From Bog-473 sp963736525 (lineage in GTDB: Bacteria; Actinomycetota; Acidimicrobiia; Acidimicrobiales; RAAP-2): DNA of 64,000 bases. Where the stretch lies: contig CAVTPF010000013.1 in assembly GCA_963736525.1 (NCBI GenBank), positions 124,001 through 188,000 of the forward strand. Reading direction: 5' to 3'. Below the pieces are notes generated by a model. It had not been told where the DNA came from, did no database searches, and worked only from the letters and a program-made list of their open reading frames with translations. Shown here in pieces: positions 50,927 to 59,078 of the stretch; the stretch's first letter is position 1, and every line of letters begins with the position of its first letter. The translations under genes were made by a program, and so were the position numbers.

Positions 50927-52113
50927 AAACCACCTTCACTTCGGAATCGGTCACCGAGGGGCACCCGGACAAGATGGCGGACCAGATTTCGGACGCCGTA
51001 CTCGACGCCATCCTCGACGGTGATCCCTCGAGCCGTGTGGCCTGCGAGACGCTCCTCACGACGGGTCTCGTCCTGGTGGCCGGTGAGGTGACGACATCGA
51101 CCTACGTCGACATTCCGACGCTCGTGCGCGACACCGTGTGCGACATCGGGTACGACAACGACACGTACGGCTTCAACGGGAAGACGTGCGGCGTGCTCGT
51201 GTCGCTCGATGCACAGTCGCCTGACATCGCGCAGGGCGTGGACGCCGCCTTGGAGCTGCGCAGCGGCAAGGGCGGTGAGGACGTGCTCAACGCGCAGGGC
51301 GCCGGCGACCAGGGGATGATGTTCGGCTACGCGTGCGACGAGACGCCGGACCTCATGCCGCTCCCCATCTGGTTGGCCCACCGGCTCTCGGAGCGGCTGG
51401 CCCAGGTGCGTCGGGCTGCGGCCGTGCCCTACCTGCGACCCGACGGCAAGACACAGGTCTCCGTCGTCTACGAAGACGGGCGGCCCGTGCGCATCGACAC
51501 GGTGTTGATCTCGACGCAGCACGCCGGCGGGATCGACCTCGAGGAGCAGCTGCGGCCCGATCTCATCGAGCACGTCATCAACCCGCTTCTCCCCACGGAC
51601 CTCGACAGCGAGGGCCTGCGGATCTTCGTGAACCCGACGGGGATCTTCGAGCTCGGCGGCCCGCATGCCGACACCGGGCTCACCGGCCGCAAGATCATCG
51701 TCGACACCTACGGCGGCATGGCTCGCCACGGGGGAGGGGCCTTCTCGGGGAAGGACCCCTCGAAGGTCGACCGCTCTGCGGCGTACGCGGCGCGCTGGGT
51801 GGCCAAGCACGTGGTGGCTGCGGGTGCGGCCAAGAGGTGCGAGTTGCAGGTGGCCTACGCCATCGGCGTGGCCCACCCTGTTTCGCTGCTCGTCGAGACC
51901 TTTGGCACCGAGGCGGTCGACCCGCAGCAGATCGCCGACGCCGTGCGCGAGCTGTTCGACCTCCGCCCCGCGGCCATTGCGCGCGACCTCGACCTGCGCC
52001 GTCCCATCTACAAGAAGACGGCCGCCTACGGGCACTTCGGCCGTTCGGACAAGGAGTTCACGTGGGAGGCCACCTCCCGGGTCGAGGACCTGCGGAACGC
52101 GCTCGGCCTCTGA
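50923..52113 (+). CDS. metK: S-adenosylmethionine synthase
   Basis: Makes SAM from methionine and ATP (396 residues). Signature segments are SVTEGHPDKMADQISDAVLD, GAGDQGMMFGYACDET and GGGAFSGKDPSKVDRSAAYA, the last two being the family fingerprints. The N-terminal His and the Mg/K-binding Asp and Glu are in place. The GTG at 50923 overlaps the coaBC stop. A perfect hairpin follows the stop. I see no SAM riboswitch in front. The product feeds the methyltransferase at 55619, among others. Confidence 0.97.
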   Translation: MKTTFTSESVTEGHPDKMADQISDAVLDAILDGDPSSRVACETLLTTGLVLVAGEVTTSTYVDIPTLVRDTVCDIGYDNDTYGFNGKTCGVLVSLDAQSPDIAQGVDAALELRSGKGGEDVLNAQGAGDQGMMFGYACDETPDLMPLPIWLAHRLSERLAQVRRAAAVPYLRPDGKTQVSVVYEDGRPVRIDTVLISTQHAGGIDLEEQLRPDLIEHVINPLLPTDLDSEGLRIFVNPTGIFELGGPHADTGLTGRKIIVDTYGGMARHGGGAFSGKDPSKVDRSAAYAARWVAKHVVAAGAAKRCELQVAYAIGVAHPVSLLVETFGTEAVDPQQIADAVRELFDLRPAAIARDLDLRRPIYKKTAAYGHFGRSDKEFTWEATSRVEDLRNALGL

Positions 52114-52122
52114 CCACCCCGG

Positions 52123-52140
52123 CGCTCCCCTGAGGGAGCG
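52123..52140 (+). terminator. GC hairpin after metK
   Basis: CGCTCCC-CTGA-GGGAGCG forms a perfect 7-bp stem and tetraloop 9 bp after the metK stop. It has no U-tract; it may attenuate read-through into priA. Confidence 0.45.
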
Positions 52141-52155
52141 GCGCGCGAGAGGGCC

Positions 52156-54051
52156 GTGCATGCGGATGCAGATGCAGGTGCGGATGCAGCCGTGGCACCC
52201 GCGGGTGCGGTGACGCGTCCGGTCCGCGCGGTGCGCGTGCGCACCGAGGTGGCGGCGCTGGCCAAGACGTTCGACTACGCCGTCCCGGCGAGCTGGGAGC
52301 ACGACATACGGGTCGGGACGCGCGTGCGCGTCCCGCTGCACGGACGCACCGTCCGGGCCTGGGTGGTCGACGCGGACGCTGGTGCGCCGGACGGCGTCGA
52401 GCTCCTGCCGCTCAAGTCCTGGCTGGGCTGGGGACCACCACCGGCCGTCGTGCAGTTGGCGGAGTGGGCGGCGTGGCGCTGGGCCGGGCCTGCCACCTTC
52501 TTCCTCCACGCGGCATCGGCGCCCGTGGTCGTGCGCGGCCTGCCGGCGCCACCCGCACCTCCGGTCGGTGGACCGCCCGCGTCCGCAGCCCACACCGGCG
52601 CGGCCACCCCCACGCCGGTGTGGGACGGCGCGTGCACCAGGCCGGGCGCCACGGTGGTCCGGCTCCCCCCGACGACCGATCTGATCGACCTGGTTCTCTC
52701 CGTCGTCGACGACCCGGGCGTCCGTGCCCGAGGGGGCAGCGTGATCGTCCTGGTGCCGTCGACGGGCTGGGCCGAGCGCCTGACGGCCCGCCTGACCCGA
52801 CGCGGTTGCCCCGCCACGAGTGGCTGGGACGAGGCACGGGCGGGCTGGCCGGTCGTGGTGGGGAGCCGCGCCGGCGCCTGGGCACCGGTGCCCAGGCTGG
52901 CCGCTGCGGTCGTGCTCGATGCGCACGACGCGTCGTACCGGGAGGAGAGCGCCCCCACCTACAGCGCCGTCGACGTGCTGCTCGAACGGGCCCGCCGGGA
53001 GTCGGCTCCGTGCGTCCTCGCCTCGCCGGTGCCGCCGGTCGCGCTGGCGGCGCACACCGGGCTCACCACCGTCGCGCCCACGCCGGTCGTGGAGCGAGCG
53101 GGCTGGCCGGCGCTGGAACGGGTGGACCGCCGTGGTGCGGACCCGCGCACGGGCATGTTCTCCGAGGAGTTCGTGCGCCTCGCCCGCACCGTGCTGGACG
53201 AGGCTGCGGGCTCCTCGCCCCCCGGGCCGCTGGTGTGCGTGTACAACCGCACGGGCGGCACCCGGTTGCTCGCGTGCAGCCATTGCGGCGAGCTGGCGCG
53301 CTGCGCGCGGTGCGGAGCGTCCGCCACGCGACCGCGCGAGCAGGAACTGCTCTTGTGCCCGCGTTGCGGCGAGACGCGTCCGGTCGTGTGCGCCGCCTGC
53401 GGGAGGCTGCGCATGAAGACGCTGCGGGCCGGCGTGAGCCGGCTGCGCGAGGAGTTGGCGGCGTTGCTCGGGGTGGAGGTGGGGGAGGTGGCCGGTCCAC
53501 GCCCGGCGGGTCCGGAGGCACAGCTGCCGGCCGCCCCCGTCCTTGTGGGCACCGAGGCCGTGCTGCACCGGGTACGACGTGCCGCTGCGGTGGCCTTCCT
53601 CGACATCGACCTGCACCTGCTCGCCCCGCGGCTCTCGGCGACCGAGGACACGCTGGGGCTCCTCGTCTGGGCGGGACGACTGGTGGGTGCGCGGGGCGGC
53701 GGACACCCGTGGGCGCGGGTGCAGGTCCAGACCCGGGTGCCCGATCACCCCGTCCTCGCGGCGGTGTCCCGGGGCGAACCGGAGGACGTGCTCGCCGCAG
53801 AGGTCGCCATCCGCCGGGCGTCGGGCCTGCCGCCCTTCGCGGCCCTGGCGTTGCTGTCCGGTGCGCTCGCATCGACCTACGCGGAGGCACTGGCGCGTGC
53901 CGCGGCCGACACGGTCTCGGTGTCGCCACTGGGCGAGGGCCGCTTCCTGGCCCGGGCCGACACGCACGGCCCCCTCTGCGACCTCCTGGCCGCAGTCCCC
54001 CGGCCTCCCGGGCGCGGGCTGCGCGTCGAGGTGGACCCCGCGTCCCTGTGA
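52156..54051 (+). CDS. priA: PriA-like primosomal protein lacking helicase motifs
   Basis: 631-residue relative of the replication-restart protein PriA. The N-terminal 3'-DNA-binding domain (ALAKTFDYAVPASWEHDIRVGT, VRVPLHGRTVRAWVV) and the zinc-binding region with repeated CxxC pairs (CSHCGELARCARCG, CPRCG, CAACG) are conserved. The Walker A GKT and DEAH motifs are absent: the corresponding parts read VLVPSTGWAERL and AVVLDAHDASY. This is the form seen in actinobacteria, so it probably loads other factors without unwinding DNA itself. The GTG at 52156 encodes an Ala/Asp repeat (HADADAGADA) before VTRPVRAVRV; a later GTG at 52210 is likely as good. Confidence 0.88.
   Translation: MHADADAGADAAVAPAGAVTRPVRAVRVRTEVAALAKTFDYAVPASWEHDIRVGTRVRVPLHGRTVRAWVVDADAGAPDGVELLPLKSWLGWGPPPAVVQLAEWAAWRWAGPATFFLHAASAPVVVRGLPAPPAPPVGGPPASAAHTGAATPTPVWDGACTRPGATVVRLPPTTDLIDLVLSVVDDPGVRARGGSVIVLVPSTGWAERLTARLTRRGCPATSGWDEARAGWPVVVGSRAGAWAPVPRLAAAVVLDAHDASYREESAPTYSAVDVLLERARRESAPCVLASPVPPVALAAHTGLTTVAPTPVVERAGWPALERVDRRGADPRTGMFSEEFVRLARTVLDEAAGSSPPGPLVCVYNRTGGTRLLACSHCGELARCARCGASATRPREQELLLCPRCGETRPVVCAACGRLRMKTLRAGVSRLREELAALLGVEVGEVAGPRPAGPEAQLPAAPVLVGTEAVLHRVRRAAAVAFLDIDLHLLAPRLSATEDTLGLLVWAGRLVGARGGGHPWARVQVQTRVPDHPVLAAVSRGEPEDVLAAEVAIRRASGLPPFAALALLSGALASTYAEALARAAADTVSVSPLGEGRFLARADTHGPLCDLLAAVPRPPGRGLRVEVDPASL
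52159..52191 (+). repeat. GATGCA-type hexamer repeat at the priA 5' end
   Basis: Repeated GCGGATGCA/GATGCAGGT units encode His-Ala-Asp-Ala-Asp. If priA starts at 52210 this is noncoding spacer. Confidence 0.4.
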
Positions 54052-54076
54052 GGTTCGGTCGTCGAAAGCACCCAGG

Positions 54077-54082
54077 TAGAAT
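54077..54082 (+). promoter_or_regulatory. Leaderless -10 box of def
   Basis: TAGAAT is 6 nt before the ATG at 54089. TTCGGT at 54054-54059 is a poor -35 at 17 bp. Confidence 0.55.
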
Positions 54083-54088
54083 GGGGCG

Positions 54089-54622
54089 ATGCCCGGTCTC
54101 ACCATCCGTCAGTACGGCGACCCCGTGCTGAAGGAGCGCGCCCGCGACGTGGAGGACATCGACAGCGCGGTCGCCAGTCTGGTCGATTCGATGATCGAGA
54201 CGATGTACGCCGCCCCCGGAACGGGGCTGGCGGCGAACCAGGTCGGCGTGCAGCGGCGCATCTTCGTGTACGACGTCGGAGACGGCGCGCGCACCATCAT
54301 CAACCCGCGCATCGTCGAGAGCGACGGGGAGTGGGTCTACGAGGAGGGCTGTCTCTCGGTGCCCGGTCTCAGCTGGGAGATCGTGCGCCCCAACGCCGTC
54401 CACCTGGTCGGCCTGGATCTCGACGGCAACGAGGTCTCCATCGAGGCCACCGAGCTGGAGGGACGTGTCTTCCAGCACGAGCTCGACCACCTCGACGGCA
54501 TCCTGTTGGTGGAGCGACTGGACGAGGACCAGCGCAAGGAGGCGCTCCGGATCCTGCGCAGCCGCACGCTCGACCTCTCGCCGACCGATCCCGACGGGCT
54601 CTCGAACCTCTATTCGCGCTGA
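54089..54622 (+). CDS. def: Peptide deformylase
   Basis: Metal-dependent enzyme removing the formyl group from nascent proteins (177 residues). The three family motifs are present: GTGLAANQVG (motif I), EEGCLSVPG with the metal cysteine (motif II) and the QHELDHLDG metal-binding HExxH (motif III). It is followed by fmt, its functional counterpart, 86 bp later. The C-terminus is slightly extended. The start is fixed by a leaderless -10 box. Confidence 0.97.
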   Translation: MPGLTIRQYGDPVLKERARDVEDIDSAVASLVDSMIETMYAAPGTGLAANQVGVQRRIFVYDVGDGARTIINPRIVESDGEWVYEEGCLSVPGLSWEIVRPNAVHLVGLDLDGNEVSIEATELEGRVFQHELDHLDGILLVERLDEDQRKEALRILRSRTLDLSPTDPDGLSNLYSR

Positions 54623-54696
54623 GGTCGCTGCCGCCGGTCCCGTTGGGGCCGGACCACGGCCAGGGGCAGGCCCGCGCCCCTGCGCCGCCGCTGCCC

Positions 54697-54702
54697 TACG
54701 GT
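54697..54702 (+). promoter_or_regulatory. Leaderless -10 box of fmt
   Basis: TACGGT, 6 nt before the GTG at 54709; no ribosome-binding site. Confidence 0.5.
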
Positions 54703-54708
54703 GAGTAC

Positions 54709-55608
54709 GTGGCCCGGCTGGCGTATCTCGGCACCCCCGACGTGGCCGTGCCGCCGTTGCGCGCGCTCGTGGCCGCCGGCCACGACGTCGGCCTGTGTGT
54801 GACGCGACCGGATCGCCGGCGAGGGCGTGGCGGCCGCACCACGGCCAGCCCGGTCAAGCTGGCGGCCACCGAGCTCGGCATCGCGGTCTCCCACGACATG
54901 GACGACCTCGTCACGGCCGGGGTCGAGCTGGCCGTGGTGGTCGCGTACGGGAGGATCATCCCAGTGCGTCTGCTCGACCAGGTCCCCATGGTGAACCTCC
55001 ACTTCTCGCTTCTGCCGCGCTGGCGCGGTGCCGCGCCGGTCGAGCGGGCCATCTTGGCCGGTGACCGGGAGACCGGTGTCTGCCTGATGAAAGTGGAGGA
55101 AGGTCTCGACACCGGTCCCGTCTACGCGGCCCGCGGCGTCCCCCTCGACGACGAAGTGACCCTGGTGGGCCTGCGGGAGCGCTTGGCGGAGGTGGCAAGC
55201 CGGCTCGTCGTGGACGCGCTGGCCAACGGGGTGTCCGGGTTGCCCGTTCCCCAACCCCAGCACGGTGAGGTGACCATTGCCGAAAAGGTCACCAAGGAGG
55301 AGTTGCATCTCGACTGGAGGCAGCCCGCGGTGCAGCTCGCGCGTGTCGTGCGGCTCGGCCACGCCTGGACCACGTTTCGGGGCAGGCGTCTGACGGTGCT
55401 GGAGGCCGCGCCCGCCGCCGTCGTGCCGGGCGCCGCGCCCGGCGGCGGCACCGAGCCGCCCGGTTCGCTGCACGGGCTGACCGTCGCCACCGGCGACGGC
55501 ATTTTGGAGCTGCGACGCGTGCAACCCGAGAGCCGTTCGCCCATGTCAGCGGACGAGTGGCGACGTGGGGTGCGCCCAGGGGATGGCGAGCGCCTCGGGA
55601 CGGACTAG
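54709..55608 (+). CDS. fmt: Methionyl-tRNA formyltransferase
   Basis: Formylates initiator Met-tRNA with 10-formyl-tetrahydrofolate (299 residues). The N-terminus ARLAYLGTPDVAVPPLRAL, the catalytic block VNLHFSLLPRWRGAAPVERA (Asn, His) and GDRETGVCLM (Asp) match the formyltransferase core; the C-terminal OB-like domain follows from about 205. The GTG at 54709 is backed by a -10 box; the much longer upstream frame overlaps def and is not coding. The C-terminal domain has a Gly/Pro/Ala insertion (VPGAAPGGGTEPPG). Confidence 0.94.
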   Translation: MARLAYLGTPDVAVPPLRALVAAGHDVGLCVTRPDRRRGRGGRTTASPVKLAATELGIAVSHDMDDLVTAGVELAVVVAYGRIIPVRLLDQVPMVNLHFSLLPRWRGAAPVERAILAGDRETGVCLMKVEEGLDTGPVYAARGVPLDDEVTLVGLRERLAEVASRLVVDALANGVSGLPVPQPQHGEVTIAEKVTKEELHLDWRQPAVQLARVVRLGHAWTTFRGRRLTVLEAAPAAVVPGAAPGGGTEPPGSLHGLTVATGDGILELRRVQPESRSPMSADEWRRGVRPGDGERLGTD

Positions 55609-55611
55609 ACA
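55606..55611 (+). promoter_or_regulatory. Imperfect leaderless -10 box of the methyltransferase gene
   Basis: TAGACA overlaps the fmt stop and is 7 nt before the GTG at 55619. The final T of the usual hexamer is missing. Confidence 0.35.
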
Positions 55612-55618
55612 TGAAGCG

Positions 55619-56416
55619 GTGACTGTGACTCCGATCGACGGGTGGAGCCCCCATCAGTACGAGCGGTTCCGTGCGGAACGCCAGCAACCCTTCGACGATC
55701 TGTTGACACTGTGTCACGCCGTCCCCGGGGGGCGGGTCGTCGACCTGGGGTGCGGCACGGGCGACCTGACCAGGCTCCTCCACGAGGAGATGGAGGCCAA
55801 GGAGACCGTCGGCATCGACTCCTCACCGGCGATGCTGGCCCGGGCGCAAGCCGATTTTCCGGACGTGCCCGGGCTGTCCTTCGTGCAAGGTGACATCGCG
55901 ACGTGGCTCGGCGAAAAGGTCGATCTCGTCTTCGCCAATGCGTCGCTGCAGTGGATCGACGACCACCTCAACCTGCTGGCGCGCATGCGCACCGCCCTGG
56001 GAGCAGACGGGCAGATCGCGTTCCAGATCCCTGCCAACTACCGCCACCCGTCGCACCTGCTGGCGCAGGCGGTGGCCAACGAGCCCCCATTCATCGATGC
56101 GCTGTACGGGGACGTCCCCGAGGATCGCGGGCGTTTCGTGCTGTCGCCCGAGCTGTACGCCGACCTGCTCTACGAGCTCGGGGCGAAGCACCAGGTGGTG
56201 CGCATGGAGGTCTACGGCCATGAGCTCGAGTCGACCGGCGAGGTGGTCGAATGGGTCATGGGCACGCTGCTCACGCCGTACCGCAAGCGGTTGAGTCCTC
56301 AGCTCTTCGACGCGTTCGTGGAGCGCTACAGGGAACGCCTGATTGAGGAGCTCGGGGAGCGCGAGCCGTACTTCTACGGGTTCCGGCGCATCCTCTGCTG
56401 GGCGCGCTTCAGCTGA
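55619..56416 (+). CDS. Class I SAM methyltransferase, trans-aconitate methyltransferase-like
   Basis: 265-residue Rossmann-fold methyltransferase. The SAM motif VVDLGCGTGDLTRLL is near residues 43-57. VGIDSSPAMLARAQ (motif II), GDIATWLGEKVDLVFANASL and the helix HLNLLARMRTALGADGQIAF follow in order. WSPHQYERFRAERQQPFDDL and the LQWIDDH segment resemble trans-aconitate 2-methyltransferase (Tam). Substrate is uncertain without a profile comparison. In many actinobacteria the slot after fmt is taken by rsmB, an rRNA methyltransferase; this protein is not homologous to RsmB. Start GTG at 55619. Confidence 0.85.
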   Translation: MTVTPIDGWSPHQYERFRAERQQPFDDLLTLCHAVPGGRVVDLGCGTGDLTRLLHEEMEAKETVGIDSSPAMLARAQADFPDVPGLSFVQGDIATWLGEKVDLVFANASLQWIDDHLNLLARMRTALGADGQIAFQIPANYRHPSHLLAQAVANEPPFIDALYGDVPEDRGRFVLSPELYADLLYELGAKHQVVRMEVYGHELESTGEVVEWVMGTLLTPYRKRLSPQLFDAFVERYRERLIEELGEREPYFYGFRRILCWARFS

Positions 56417-56433
56417 GCGGCGACGCCGGGACC

Positions 56434-57141
56434 ATGCAGGGACGATCGTCCATTCAGGGCCGCGACCCCGGCCGCGCCGGCGACCTGCGCATCGCGCCAT
56501 CGTTGCTCTCCGCGGACTTCGGGGTGCTGGCCGAACAGGTGGGGGAGGTCGCCCCGGCGGCCGACTGGCTCCACGTGGACGTCATGGACGGGCACTTCGT
56601 GCCCAACGTGACGATCGGGCCGCCGGTGGTGGCTTCGTTACGCCGCCACACGCCTCTGTTCTTCGACTGCCACCTGATGATGACGGAGCCGGACCGCTAT
56701 CTCCAGGACTTCGCCGACGCCGGCGCCGACGGTTGCACGGTGCACGTCGAGATAGGCCGCACCGACGAGCTCATCGCGCAGATGCGCCGGCTCGGTCTGC
56801 GGGCGGGGCTCGCACTCAATCCCGACACGCCATTCGAGGCGGTGCGCCCGTATCTCGGCGACGTCGACCTCGTGCTGTGCATGACCGTGTTCCCCGGGTT
56901 CGGCGGGCAGAGCTTCATCGCCGAGGTCATGCCCAAGGTCGCCCAGGTGCGGGCCGAGGTGGAGGCGGCCGCCCTCGCGCTGGACATCGAGGTGGACGGG
57001 GGCATCGAGGTGACCACGGCACCGGTGGCCGCCGCGGCGGGCGCCAACGTCTTCGTGGCCGGCACCGCGATCTTCGGGCACGAGCGACCCTGGGAGGCGG
57101 CCGACGCCATCCGGGAGTCCGTGCGCGCCGCGAGCGAGTGA
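56434..57141 (+). CDS. rpe: Ribulose-phosphate 3-epimerase
   Basis: TIM-barrel pentose phosphate enzyme interconverting ribulose 5-phosphate and xylulose 5-phosphate (235 residues). APSLLSADFG, VDVMDGHFVPN, DCHLMMTEP, MTVFPGFGGQ and EVDGGIEV carry the metal-binding His/Asp residues and the phosphate loop. The product or substrate ribulose 5-phosphate is also the RibB substrate, which may explain its place ahead of the rib genes. ATG at 56434 gives a 17-residue polar leader. Confidence 0.95.
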   Translation: MQGRSSIQGRDPGRAGDLRIAPSLLSADFGVLAEQVGEVAPAADWLHVDVMDGHFVPNVTIGPPVVASLRRHTPLFFDCHLMMTEPDRYLQDFADAGADGCTVHVEIGRTDELIAQMRRLGLRAGLALNPDTPFEAVRPYLGDVDLVLCMTVFPGFGGQSFIAEVMPKVAQVRAEVEAAALALDIEVDGGIEVTTAPVAAAAGANVFVAGTAIFGHERPWEAADAIRESVRAASE

Positions 57142-57171
57142 ACCCCACCGTCGGCGCGTGAGCCACCCGCA

Positions 57172-58311
57172 GTGATCACCGACGGCGGAGGCCGGGCCGT
57201 GGTGGTGGGCGGCGGCGTGGTCGGGACCTGGCACGCGCTCGAACTCGTCGGCGCCGGCTTCTCGGTGGACCACCTCGAGGCCGAGGCCGCGCCCACGGGC
57301 GCGTCGGTGCGCAACTTCGGGCTGGTGTGGGTCAGCGGCCGCCGATCCGGCCAGGAGCTGGACGTGGCCCAGCGCGCCCGGCGCCGCTGGGAGGAGCTGG
57401 GCGCTGCGGTGCCCGGCATCGGGTTCCGCCCGACGGGTTCGCTGACCGTGGCGTGCGACGGGACCGAGCGCGCCGTCATGGCGGCGTTTGCCCGCCATCC
57501 CGACGCCCTGGCGCGCTCGGTCAGCTTCCTCGAGCCCGACGAGGTGCGTGCGAGCAACCCGGCCGTGCGGGGCGACATTGCGGGAGCGCTGCACTGCATG
57601 CGGGACGCGGTGGTCGAGCCCCGCCTGGCGCTGGGCGCCCTGCGCGGACATGCGGCCACGCAGGGGGCGCCGGGGAGCTACCGGTACCACCCCAGGTGCC
57701 GGGTCGTGGACGTGGAGCCCCGCGCCGTGCTCGACGCCGCGGGCACCCGCTGGGAGGGGGATCTCGTGGTCCTGGCCACCGGGGTGGCCTACGACCACCT
57801 GCCCGGCACCGGGCACCTGGGCGGCGGTCTGCGACGTGTCCGGCTGCAGATGCTGGAAACGACGCCGTTCGCAGCCCGCCTCACGACGTCGTTGGCCGAC
57901 GCCGACACGCTGCGGTACTACCCGGCCTACGAGGTGGCACCGCTGGGCCTGCTCGAGGAGCAGGGCGCCGTGGCCGCCGAGCACCATCTCCAGCTCCTGC
58001 TCGTCCAGCGTCCCGACGGCGGCCTCACCATCGGCGACACGCACGCGTACGGGGAGCCCTTCGACTTCGCGCTGTGCGAGGACCCCACCGAGGAGCTGTT
58101 GGCCCGGGCCCGGAGGATCCTGGGCGCGGCGCTGCCCCCCGTGCGGCGCCGCTGGGAGGGGGTCTACGCCCAGTGCACCGACGGCGCGGTGTGCCGGCGG
58201 GAGGAGATCCACCCCGGCGTCTGGATGGTCACCGGTCCGGGGGGCCGCGGTATGACGTGTGCACCGGCGATCGCGGCGGACACCCTCCGGGCGGCCGGGG
58301 TCGCCGCGTGA
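57172..58311 (+). CDS. FAD-dependent oxidoreductase of the phosphonate-linked (TIGR03364-type) family
   Basis: DAO-family flavoprotein of 379 residues. The FAD Rossmann motif is VVVGGGVVGTWHALEL (about 10-25). GASVRNFGLVWVSG, LVVLATGVAYDHLPG and the C-terminal VTGPGGRGMTCAPAIA follow. The ASVRNFGLVW motif and direct coupling to a phosphonatase-like hydrolase indicate the family found in phosphonate gene clusters, where members oxidise aminoethylphosphonate-type amines to the aldehyde. The GTG at 57172 is used. The stop overlaps the hydrolase start (GTGA). Generic amino acid oxidase activity is the alternative. Confidence 0.83.
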   Translation: MITDGGGRAVVVGGGVVGTWHALELVGAGFSVDHLEAEAAPTGASVRNFGLVWVSGRRSGQELDVAQRARRRWEELGAAVPGIGFRPTGSLTVACDGTERAVMAAFARHPDALARSVSFLEPDEVRASNPAVRGDIAGALHCMRDAVVEPRLALGALRGHAATQGAPGSYRYHPRCRVVDVEPRAVLDAAGTRWEGDLVVLATGVAYDHLPGTGHLGGGLRRVRLQMLETTPFAARLTTSLADADTLRYYPAYEVAPLGLLEEQGAVAAEHHLQLLLVQRPDGGLTIGDTHAYGEPFDFALCEDPTEELLARARRILGAALPPVRRRWEGVYAQCTDGAVCRREEIHPGVWMVTGPGGRGMTCAPAIAADTLRAAGVAA

Positions 58312-58985
58312 TCGGCCCGTTCGCTCTGGTCTGCCTCGACATGGCCGGCACGACCGTGCGCGACGACGGCGCCGTGGAGACTGCCTTCACGGCGGCGTTG
58401 GCGTCGGTCGGGATCGTTCCGGGAAGCGCTCGCTGCGCCGAGGCGGAGGTCGTCGTCCGGGACACGATGGGCTGGTCCAAGGCCGACGTGTTCGCCACGC
58501 TCCTGGAGCCGGACGATGCGGCGAGGGCGACCTCGGAGTTCGCGGCCGCCTACGAGAAGATCGTCGCCGCCGGGGACGTCGCCGAGGTGCCCGGTGCCCT
58601 CGGCGTGCTGCGCGACCTGCGGGCCGCCGGGGTCCGCGTGTGCCTGACGACGGGCTTCGCTCCGTCGACCCGGGACGCGTTGCTCACCGCACTGGGCTGG
58701 CGGGGCGAGGTCGACCTGGCCCTCTCGCCGGCGGACGTGGGCCGGGGGCGTCCGGCACCCGACATGATCCTGGGCGCCATGGATCGGCTGGGGGTCGAGG
58801 ACCCGCGGTCGGTGGCGGTGGTGGGTGACACGGTGAGCGACCTCGAAGCCGGGGACCGCGCCGGGGCCGGCGCGGTCATCGGCGTCCTGAGCGGCGCCCA
58901 CGACGAGGCGACCCTCTCGGGCGCGCCGCACACCGCCATCATCGCGGACGTGACCGAGCTGCTCCCGGTGCTTGCCCGAGGCTGA
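58308..58985 (+). CDS. Phosphonatase-like HAD hydrolase (PhnX-like)
   Basis: HAD-superfamily hydrolase of 225 residues. The nucleophile Asp11 is in CLDMAGTTV, like the DxAGT of phosphonoacetaldehyde hydrolase. The cap domain has TMGWSK with Lys58 where PhnX carries its Schiff-base lysine (MGxxK). CLTTGFAPSTRD (motif II), GRPAPDMIL (motif III) and VAVVGDTVSDLEAG (motif IV) follow. It could therefore cleave the C-P bond of phosphonoacetaldehyde. PhnW transaminase is not present nearby; the upstream FAD oxidoreductase may supply the aldehyde instead. The GTG at 58308 overlaps the previous stop. Confidence 0.86.
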   Translation: MIGPFALVCLDMAGTTVRDDGAVETAFTAALASVGIVPGSARCAEAEVVVRDTMGWSKADVFATLLEPDDAARATSEFAAAYEKIVAAGDVAEVPGALGVLRDLRAAGVRVCLTTGFAPSTRDALLTALGWRGEVDLALSPADVGRGRPAPDMILGAMDRLGVEDPRSVAVVGDTVSDLEAGDRAGAGAVIGVLSGAHDEATLSGAPHTAIIADVTELLPVLARG

Positions 58986-59004
58986 CGTCGCTGGCCTGGG
59001 CTTC

Positions 59005-59033
59005 TCGACAAAAACTGAAACGTGTTCTATTAT
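59005..59033 (+). promoter_or_regulatory. Near-consensus promoter with embedded KstR-type palindrome, upstream of ribD
   Basis: TCGACA (59005-59010) and TATTAT (59028-59033) are 17 bp apart in an unusually AT-rich patch. The spacer and start of the -10 contain TGAAACGTGTTCTA (59016-59029), which fits the TetR-family KstR consensus TnnAACnnGTTnnA. Transcription would begin about 39 nt before the ribD ATG. A repressor bound here would block polymerase. Confidence 0.65.
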
Positions 59034-59078
59034 TTGCCGGGAGACGAGGGGAGACCCGCCCGCACGAGGATGTGACCG

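Noticed and set aside
50788..54105. A 1105-codon minus-strand frame across coaBC, metK and priA
   Set aside because: It crosses three well-defined plus-strand genes and a hairpin, with no motif of its own.
58986..59078. FMN riboswitch upstream of ribD
   Set aside because: Only about 90 bp separate the genes and the predicted leader is about 40 nt, too short for the ~140-nt RFN element; its conserved helices are not seen.
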